Shown one piece after another: positions 11,401 through 22,500 of a stretch of 64,000 bases of DNA. Source of the stretch: Pteria penguin. Lineage: Eukaryota > Mollusca > Bivalvia > Pterioida > Pteriidae. The first letter of the stretch is position 1. Each line of letters opens with the position of its first letter. The notes beneath the pieces are model-generated. The model was not told the DNA's origin. It was given only the letters and a program-made list of their open reading frames with translations, and made no database searches. Position numbers and translations under genes: made by a program. The stretch is from the NCBI GenBank assembly GCA_035048485.1, contig CM068587.1, forward strand, positions 25,059,534-25,123,533, given 5' to 3'.

Positions 11401-14400
11401 TGTTTGTTTGTTTGTTGGTTTGTCTGTCTGTTGTCAACTTTAACCTTAGCTATAACTTTGAACCGTGAGGGATAGACACTTCATATTTGACATGCCTACT
11501 CAACTAATGAAGCCCTTTCAAATGACACCAAGGTCAATGACCTTTTGACCTTGACAATGACCTTCGTGCTAAAAATAAGTGTTTGGATTTTGGTGCCACT
11601 GGGAGCATTAGTGTTTCACAAACACAGGTTGTTACTTTAATGTAATATGAATTTTGGAAAATCTTTCATAAAATTGGCTCTCCCATAAGATGTGGAAAGA
11701 GAGGAATGACATTCTGTAAAGGTGACATTGGAAATATGATGAATTTTACCTTGATACATGTCCTAGTGTTCATGAGGATTTCATTAGAGTCCAGTACTGG
11801 GAGGGTCCAGTTAGAACTAAATAGTTCCACAACTATGATGTTGACTCAGTTCATTACCTTTCAGACTGAAATTTAAGATTATTACACTCTTTAGAAAGAT
11901 AATACTTAAACTGAGAATATCCATTTCTTTAGGAAAATAACACCAAAAATGACCAAAATATTCAATTTCTTTCTTCTTACAGTATATTTGGCTAATATTG
12001 AGTACCTAGTAAATTCCTGTACAGTATTATAATATTCTATGGTGAAATGTTTTCAAACAGTTTAGACTGTGAAGGTACTTTTTGAAAAAGCACATATAAT
12101 TTGATATTACCTGTGGTTTGTATTTCTGTCAGAAATTGAATAACATCTGGAAAATACCAGATCAATGAACAGACAAATACTCTGTCTTAACAGTTTGAGT
12201 TAATATGTAAATGTGTTTGTATGTACTCACCTTTATGGAAGGAAAACAGTGACACAATTAAAATCACGAGACTTAAATGATAGATAAGAAGTAAAAATCA
12301 ATAAATAAGAGGAAAGATGAACAATATGAAAGAACAAGCTGTGTTTGTGAAATGCTAATGCCCACAGCAGCATCAAAGTCCAAAAAGTTATTTTTAGGAT
12401 GAAGGTCATTGTCAAAGTCAAAAGGTCATTGACCTTGGTGTCATTTGAAAGGGCTTCATTAGTTGAGTACACATGTGAAATACTGTACGTGTACTTATTT
12501 TAGTGGGATTCATATTTTAGCGCAATTAGCGCTGTTCAAAGTGCGCTAATTCATGACTATGCTAATATAAAGTACATGAGATCGATAGAATTAAATGGGC
12601 ACTTCCGTTTCAACTCTATAGTTATGTCTATCAAATAAATACCAGGAACAAATTCATCATTCATTTTGATAAAGCATAAACAGGACACAAGTAACGATGG
12701 ATTAAAGATGTTTGCATTACCGGACACTGTCGATATGATTATCACAAAACCAATACAAGAATAAAAACAAACGATTTGAAGTTTGAAGTTTAGGAATTAA
12801 TCCCCAGCTACTACAATACCGTCTATCACGTAATTATAGGCAAAGAGCGGTCAGCGATACAAGTAATTTATCTTATATCAACTTATGAAAACAATGGCTT
12901 CGTCCGTAAAACGTAAGAATGGCATTTTGTTTTCTATATGTCTTTCTTTAAAAAAAATAATTATTATTTATCATTATAACTAGGTGTTTTGCTTTCAATG
13001 ATATGGTAGGTTATTGGATAAACATGAATGAAATGAGGTTGTATTTGATTCACTGCATATACTGTGAGTAAGGTAATTGACCCGACGCTTGTTATCCAAG
13101 CCAATCAACAGTTTAACAACTCTAGGTACATGTACTCGTTAATTATGTCCAATGGCAAACATGTCATACCAGCCGATTCGATAATCGCACGTGTGGTATA
13201 TATTTCAATTCCTCGTAAGTAAGATACTTAAACGCACTATTTTTTACCCAAAAACTGTTTTGAATGCGCTGATTTAATGGATAAATTGCGCTAATCGAAC
13301 ATGACAAATGCGCTAATTCATGACTACGCTAAAATACTGCCAATACCCCTTTCGAGCATTTTGTGCTAAAATTTTATTGCGCTAATATATGTACACGTAC
13401 AGTATGAAGTCTGTATCCCTCACAGTTCAAAAGTTATAGCCAAGGTTAAAGTTGACAACAGACAGACAAATAAAAAGTTGACAACAGACAAACAAACAAA
13501 CAAGCAGACAACCAGACAGGACAAAAACAATATGCCCCTGATCTATTGATCCCAGAGCATGAAAATATATATAGATTAAAAATAAATAATTGAATAAACA
13601 AAATAAAATACTGAAATATCATTTTGAATAGCTAAATTACAAATGCCAAAATCAATGAATAAGAATTGAAATTACAGATAAAATGAAAATGCTAGTTTTG
13701 TGTTCTAAAATCAATATATAAGAATTAAAATGTGGAAATAAAATAAAGAAAAATTTAAGAAAATGTTAAAATAGTAAAAAGAAAAGAATTAAAATGTACC
13801 ATAAGAATTGTAATCTTAAAACAGAATTAAGGCACTGTTTTTCTTCCATACACTGTGTTTTTTCAGCATACTATCTGGTTCATATGACAATACTGTGAGG
13901 ATATGGACTACGAAAGGTCAGCCTTTGCTGACAATACCAGGCCATTCCGCTCCAGTGAAGTGTGTACGATGGCTTTCCACAGGTAAGTGCTAATAAACAA
14001 AAACAACTCAAATGAAAAATTATAATTGGTATGACCAGTAAGTGCCTCTAAAAAAAGCTTAAATACATGTTTGTTACTGTAGTCATAGAGTAGCCTATAT
14101 ATATAACGTTGTTTACTCCATGAGAATATGAATAGAAGTATAGGTCAGTCATTATTGCAAAAAACAGGAAATTGATGAATACCTGGTTTACATTTAATAA
14201 CCAATTTCACAAAATAAATGAAATTTAGTTGAGACTTGCAATACAAGATTGGTAACGTAGATAGCATGAGTTTTTAAACTTCTGAACTTACACTCAAGTT
14301 AGTCCTCCTCTTCCTTTGAGTTTAGTCTTCTTTCATCATATAATGTTATCACCATATCATTAAGTGTATACTAACGTAATGATTAGGTAAGTATGCTGTA

Positions 14401-17400
14401 ACATCATTCTATCCTACACTATGGTTATGTTAACTGTCAATATTAGATTACCGGTACATCATTTGACTTGGAGCAAAACCCAAAATACAAATACTAAAAG
14501 ATTTTGATTTATTTTTAGATAATGAGCCAGTCAGTAGATTTGTGTCAGGGTCACATGATCAAACAATTCTTATTTGGCAGTGGAACAGGGAAAGTAACTC
14601 TGTGGAATGTGTCCATGCTTGTAGAGGTCATGCTGGTAGTGTAGACTGCTTAGCCGTGAATAACTCAAAAGATAAGGTAGGTCAAATGTCATGCTGGTAG
14701 TGTAGATTGCTTAGCCATGAATAATTCTAAAGATAAGGTAGGTCAAATGCCATGCTGGTAGTGTAGACTGCTTGGCCATAAATGACTAAATTAATAAGTA
14801 GGTCATGCTGGTTTTTAGACTGCTTAGCCGTAAATAACTCAAAAGATAATATGGTGAAAGGTCATTCTTATATTGCAGACTGATTAGTTGTGAATGACTC
14901 AGTAAAATAGGTCATATGTTATGCTGGTTGTAGAGACTGCTAAACTGTGAATGATTCTTGACATATAAGTTCTAAAGTCATGGTGGTAATGCATACTTTG
15001 TAGTAAATAGCTCCGAAGAAGATTTGAATCAAAGGTCTTGCTTGTAGTGCAAACTGCTTCGAAGTGACTTACTCAAAAGATTAGGTAATCCAAGGTTATG
15101 CTAGTAGTGTAGACTATCAGCTGAGCATAACTCAAATTGGCAAGTCAAGCATCATGCTGTTAGTGTTGACTACTTAGCATGAATGACTCAAAAGATAAGG
15201 TAGGTTGAAGGTCATGGTAATGAATGTGCAGTGAATTGTGCATAACTCAAACAATAAGATATGTCAGATTTCATATACTAGCTTTACAATAAATATTGTA
15301 AACAATTATTTTTATGCCACCCCATGAAAAATGGTCGAGGCATATAGTTTTGCCCCTTTCTGTCCTTCCATCATTATTTGCTTTCTGTGCTCTCTTTCTG
15401 CAACAGGTGCACATATTGAATTGAAATTTGCTATACTGAAACCTCTTGAGATAATCTAGGTCAAGATGTGATTTAACTTCGGTCAAATAACTTTTGTTAG
15501 AGTTATGTCCCTTGAACTTAGAAAATTTCCAATAATAAAAGTTTCCATGCTCTGTCTTTGCAATGAATGCCTTTATTGACTTGAAATTTGGTATATACAT
15601 CATGATAACATCTTGGTCAAATCTAAATTTAGTGACAGTTGAATAATTTTTGACGTAGTTATGCCCCTTGGACTTTGATGTTTATACATATGTGGTAAAT
15701 TCACATTGTGTTTGCAACTCCTCCTTAGACTTTGGGAGGATTTTAATGAAACTTGGCACAGTCAAAGATCAAAGTATGTAGATATGCATATTTTAAGAGG
15801 AATGCTGTTAAAAATTTTGACAGTAATTATAGCTCTTGGACTACATCTGCTGTTCAGAAATGTCATATTTGACTTTTGCTGCCAGCGGGGCATTCATGGC
15901 ATATTAGCACATCTAGTTTCTGCATAATGGAAGTTGCAAATAGAATTCATTTTCATTTTGAACACTTTATTTATGAAATGGCTCTTTATTCTTGTACCAT
16001 ATACCCCATATTTAGATACACTTTTTTAGCCATATTAGAAGTAACATAAAAGAATTTGTCGTGAAAAAAAAGCTTATTTCACTATTTGCATAGATAAGTG
16101 ATATAAAGTATATATTATGTTTTATAGATTTGTAGTGGATCGTGGGACAGAATGCTTAAACTCTGGTCAGCAGGTAAGAGTTTATGTAAAAGTACTTCAA
16201 TGAAATTGTCATGTTTATTTTTCTGTATGCATTCTTAGGTCTCTAAATATTTGTGTAATATTGTCTTAGTTATAATCTCCATAGGGTGTTTATATTGAAA
16301 TTTGTAATAGACAGGGTGAAAAATTTATGGGATTTGAACCTAAATCTTTCCATCAACTATGCAGATGTTCTACCAACTGAACCAATGTCCCAGTCTGTCA
16401 CATAATACACTCTTGAAATAAAGATCATGTATTTGCGTATATCTCAAGTATCTTTTTATGAACATGCAAGATTGATTTTGATGGAAAAGTCCAACCATGT
16501 TCAAGCTTGAAGTGTAGTAAGTGAACTTATGGCATTTATATTGATAGAATAGTTTACTAATGTTTGTTTCTATCTTACATTTACTTACATGTGATATTGA
16601 CTTTGCTAGAATCCTCAGCAGCAGGGGACCAGGATGAGGAGGATGAAGACAGTCTGCCAATTAAACGACAAAAGATCTCTAAGAAAGTCCAGACCAGGGT
16701 AAATAATGTCCCTAAACAAGATTAAGAATGTTCCTATCACCATGATACAAATTGCATTGCATTTGAATTTGGAATTTGTTTATACAGTATACAGTCAAAC
16801 TTCTATATCTCGAACACTAATATCTCGAATACCCGGGATATCTCGAAGTTGAACGTCGGTCCTGAAAAAAATCCTTCATATTATGATTAAATTCACCCCG
16901 GATGTGTCAAACACTGATATGTCGAATACTATGCTTATGTCGAATACATTTTTAAGTCCTGAGGTTCTTATTTACCGGGTTTATCTTGAAGTTGGCTTCT
17001 TATTGACAATATCTCCGCGGCATTTACCCTAGATGACAGGTCGCTCACGTGGTGTGATTAATTGACCGTGTCGGTGTACAAAACCACAGTAATTACAGAT
17101 TCGATCGTGTCTGTGCGTGCCATGTTATCTATACCGAATATTAGTAATTGATGATAGCTTATTACATTCGACATAGAATTAAATAATTAACATTAACTGT
17201 AATTAGTGCTTTTTAATACCTGCATTTATTTAAAGAAATTTCTTCACATTGTTCATTAATTTATTTTTATTTCGAATCCATGTGTATGTCTATGTATTTA
17301 TCTTGTCTTATGTGTTAGCTGGTCCTCAGTTTTAGGTATAGTATAAGACAGTTATATCCAGTATTGAATTTAAATTACGATATTACTGGAAAAAGGAAAC

Positions 17401-19471
17401 ATGACGTTTTCAGTTTTGGAGTATATACTCTTTATATATTCATAAAATATAAATGGTATGATGAGATTTAGACTAATTATTTAGGAACAATATGCACTTC
17501 TTCATGCCTATTTATTGAAAAATGCAAGTATATCTCGTACATCTACTATAATAATCACAAATGTCAAATGAACCATGTGGTGTTACATTTAACAAAAATC
17601 AATCAATCATATGAACCAGCATATGTTAATAACTGCAGGATTTGTGATCTAGAACTCGAAATTTGGATATCTCAAACTACGGATATCTGGAAGTATTTTC
17701 CACGGTCCTTTCCGACTTCGAGATAACGAGGTTTGACTGTATATGTATTCATATGCCTATCCAGTAACTTTATAGTGCTAAAGGTCATATCCTACTTGGG
17801 CAGGTTTAGGATAAATTTGCTTCAAAACTGAACCAGTTTCTTCTTATGATATATCATAGGGACTCATAGTGGCGTATGATATGGTTACCAAATGAAAATT
17901 TGGAGTTTTTTCGGCTTCCTTGATTGACTGATACGAACAGTTTTCATTGCCTTGTATAGGCGGAAACAAACTTTACTCAATATTTTCTTTTATGGCAGAC
18001 ATTTTCCCTTCATATTTGAAATAAAATGTATTTGATACATAGTACCTTGAGTGTAACAAAGAAATTGAAACCTATCCTGTGAAAAGACAAAGAAAATCTG
18101 TATCTGCAATTTTCCTGACATTCTTGACTAATTTAGAGTTGTCTTTCTTGTCATCAACTGCATTTGATAAGAGGAACTATTTAGTACAGAGATATAAAAG
18201 TTTTGTGAGCCAGGTATATCTTTAAACAACATTCAACTAATATTTAAATTTTACTTTCGAAGTACAAATTTCCCACTTTCGTAACTTAATCCTATCTCTA
18301 TATACAAGATGAGCTAAAGATTTCCCATTGGTTAGTTATTGTTTTGGTCACTGCTTTTAATATGGCATAGAAAAACACTTTCAGATTTTGATATCAATAA
18401 TTACAGGTTCCTATAGTAACATTATCAGGTCACAATGAAGGTATATCTCAGGTTCAGTGGACCAATACAAATGAAGTGTGTACTTCCTCATGGGACCATA
18501 CTGTCAGAATCTGGGACATGGAAGAGGCCAAACAAAAATCACTCTTGGTAAGAGAATCAGTTAATATTTCATATTTCACACACATTCACCATAATAAGTT
18601 CTACATTTTGACACCAAGTCATTTGACTTAGTGACCTTGAACTCAAACTTTGACCATGTAATAATAATTTTGTTAAGAAAGCAGATTGCTCTTATAATGT
18701 ATAAAACAGGGGTTTCATATTTATACCCTATATAGGAATCACCTTGTCCGTCTGTCTGTCCAGAAAACTTTAACTGACCATAACATTTGAACAAAAGAGA
18801 CTGAGCATTAATACTTTTCATGTATATTCCTTGTGGCAAGACCTTTCTTTTGGTACCAAACTTTTTGACCTTGTGACCTTGGCCTGACATTTGACCTACT
18901 TTTTAAAAGCTTTAACCTTAGCTATAACTTTTGAACCTAATGAGACTGGGTATTCATACCACACATGTATATTCCTTGTGGCAAGACCTTTCTTTTGGTA
19001 CCAAAATTTTTTACGTTTTTACCTTGGCCTTGACATTTGACATTCTTTTTAAAAACTTTAATCTTAGCTATAACTTTTGAACCAAAAGAGACTGTGTATT
19101 CATACTACACATGTATATTCTTTGTGGCAAGATCTTTCTTTTGGTACCAAAATTTTTGACCTTGTGACCTTGGCCTTGACATTTGACCTACTTTTAAAAA
19201 ATTTATTCTTAGCCATAACTTTTGAACCAAAAGAGACTGGTTATTCATACTACACATGTATATTCCTTGTGGCAAGACCTTTCTTTTGGTACCAAAAATT
19301 TTTACCTTGTGACCTTGGCCTTGACATTTGACTTACCTTTTAAAAACTTTAACCTTAGCCATAACTTTTGAAAGAAAAGAGATGGGACCTTCATACTATA
19401 CATGTGTATTCCTTGTGGCAAGACCTTTCTGTTGATACCAACATTTTCAACCCTGTGACCTTGGTCTCAAT

Positions 19472-19502
<31 letters not shown>

Positions 19503-22500
19503 AGCCATAACTTTTGAAAGGAAAGAGATGGAACCTTCATACTATATATGTGTATTCCTTGTGGCAAGACCTTTGAGTCAGTACCAGCATTTTGACCTTG
19601 TGACCTTGGCCTTGACATTTGACTTTTTTTTGGGAAAAACTTTAACTTTGACCGTAAAGTATAGTCATAGAGAGATAGGGAGTCCATTTTACATGTGTGT
19701 ATTCTGTATGACAAGTCCTGTACACTGATACAAGAAGAATTTACACAACCCCCTTGACCTTGACCTTCTTCTCCAAAACTTAAATATTGGTCATATATAT
19801 AGTTCTATACCCTATTTTGAATTTTGGTGCCGCTGGGGGGTATTTGTCCCGTAAGGACAGTTCTAGTTTTTCATTGATATTCCTTCATGCATAGGTGTGT
19901 CTGTTGCATAGGTAAAAGATCCTCCCTGCTTAGTTAGGTGTGTCTGTTGTTTAGGTGAAAGATGCCTCCCTGCCCAGGTGTGTCTGTTGCTTAGGTGAAA
20001 GATCCCTCCTTGCTCAGGTGTGTCTGTTGCTTAGGTGAAAGATCCCTCCCAGCCCAGGTGTGTCTGTTGCTTAGATGAAAGATCCTATTTGCTCTGGTGT
20101 GTCTGTTGCTTAGATGATAGAGCTGTCCCTTCTTAGGTGTGTCTGTTGCTTAGATAATAGATTCATCCCTCCCTCCTTGCTCAGGTGTGTCTTTCGCTTA
20201 GATAATGGATCCCTCCCTTCTTAGGTGTGTCTGTTGCTTAGGTAAATATTACAAGACCATGCACTTGGCAGGTACCTCCACCATTTAAAGGAAGTAAACA
20301 GTTTGGCATAAAACAGAAACAAAACCAACAAAAAACAAAATTCATGTCCATGACTCAGAGGTATGTAATAGATTATGACAATACAATACATATATATGTA
20401 TTTAATTTCAGCAAGGCACCAAGGTATTTCTCGATGTATCATATTCACCTTTAAACAGTAATCTTATCACAGCATCTGCAGATAGACATGTACGACTTTG
20501 GGATCCAAGAGCTTCAGGTAGGATATTTTAATTTCTGTTCTGCCTTCAAACTTTATTACTTTGTTTTGAGATGAAAAATACATTGTTTGTATAATGATAG
20601 TTCAGAAACAATTGTGAATATTGTTAAAAGGTTTTTTGATTACCTATATTTTATCATTCTGTTTGTTGTTCTTAGCCTAGGTCACTGATAGGACTAAGGT
20701 ACTGCTCTAGCATGTTTTGTAACCTCATCGATGTTGCTCAATAGATGAGGTGTTTGCTTCATGGTTGATATGTCAAGGTCAGACTCATGACATGGGCATA
20801 CCAGTCTTCTGTCTTTCAGTTTAGACAATGTATTCAAGGTCCTGTGTCATGGTAGACATAGCACATAAAAGATCTCTCACTGCTTTCAGTGGGTCTGTTT
20901 CAAAGATGGAATGGGGAACATATAGTCGCTGTCGTGACCGTGTGTCTATCCATCTGAGCTCATATCTCCTATACCTTTGATCAGAATTTGAAAATATTAT
21001 TTAGATTAAGAGCTTTGGGACAAAGGTCACTCAAGGTCATTTCTGAAAGGTTAAGGTCACTTATTTACTATGACTTAAAATACCATGAAGTATGTATATC
21101 TCCCACACCTTTCGTCAGAATTTGATCATACTTCACCAAAATGTTTTTTAGGATAAGGACTCTTGGACAAATGTCACTCAACGTCTTTTCTGAAAGGTCA
21201 AGGTCACTTATTAACTATGACTTAAAATAATGAAGTACTTAAATCTCCTATACCGTTCATCAGAATTTGATCATACTTTACCAAAATGTTATTTAGGTTA
21301 AGGGCTTTTGGACAAAGATCACTCAAGGTCATTATTGATAGGTCAAGGTCACTTATTAACTATGACTTAAAATACCATTAAGTACTTATATCTCTTACAC
21401 CTTTCATCATAATTTGATCATAGTTCACCAAAAATGAACTTTTGGACAAAGGTCACTCAAAGTCATTTCTGAAAGGTCATGTTCACGATAAAAAGTTTTA
21501 TTTCATAACTAATCAAGGTCAAGCTTACTCATTTTAGTTTAAGATGCTGTGATCACTTGTTGTTCTGCAGTTGACTCAATTGGATATCCATAGGATACAT
21601 TGAGATTTGAAATCATCATCAATTAATACAATGATTTCCTATATATTGAGTCATTCATTTCCGTCATTATTGCTGTGCTTCTTGGAGCATCCATCAGTAT
21701 TACCAGTACTGATTTTTTGTATAAGAATTGAGTCCTCAATTTCCTGCATTATAACTGCCGTTCAGGGAGCATACGTCAGTTTTACTGATACTCTTGTTAT
21801 TTTTATTCTTTTTCACATTTCATAATATTTATCAAAGAATGAAAATGGAATCTTTCAGATGGTGCTATAGTACAGTGTACATATACCAGTCACAATGGAT
21901 GGGTCTCCAGTGTTCATTGGTCACCTGTTAATGAGTTCTTGTTTCTCTCAGGATCATATGACTGTGTAATGAAACTCTGGGACACAAGAAGGTGTGTATA
22001 ACATTTCTTGGAATTTCCATGTTTAAGCAATGCAAGAGATAGCATAATTCCTCCAATAAATGAAACAATAAGCAAAGTGTACTTTGAATCATGTTTTAAT
22101 GTTGACCATTGTAAAGTCCTTTTTGAAAATGATTTTGATAAATCTTGGTAGGGATGAATTACTCAAGGTCCCATACAAGTGTTGTAGTTTTTGGCCAGAT
22201 CCATCCAATGGTGGATCCAGGTTGGCATGACATGTATTGTTTTAAACAGTATTTATTATAAAGATTCATTTTAGTTCAGTTACAATGATAGATAAGGATT
22301 GAACAACAAGAATGACTTATAAGGAGCTCTCTCCTGAAGGATATTTACAAAGTGATATATTACACTGACCTGTTAAATATACATTATAGAAATACAGTTA
22401 ACCATATTTAGATATGGGGGACATATGTTGTCCAGATGTTTCCTGGTGGTGTTGTTGTTTTTATACGCCTACATTTAAAAATGTGGGCATATTATGCTAT

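Noticed and set aside
12893..12913. Alternative first exon of WDR12 (ATG followed by a good donor)
   Set aside because: It sits inside a nested transposon and would not splice to a sensible WDR12 product. It is better seen as transposon remnant.
15271..15603. 110-aa minus-strand ORF
   Set aside because: It falls inside the family B interspersed repeat in a WDR12 intron. No domain recognised.
19391..19728. Overlapping plus and minus ORFs
   Set aside because: Both follow the ~146-bp sub-repeat of the element at 18590-19870.
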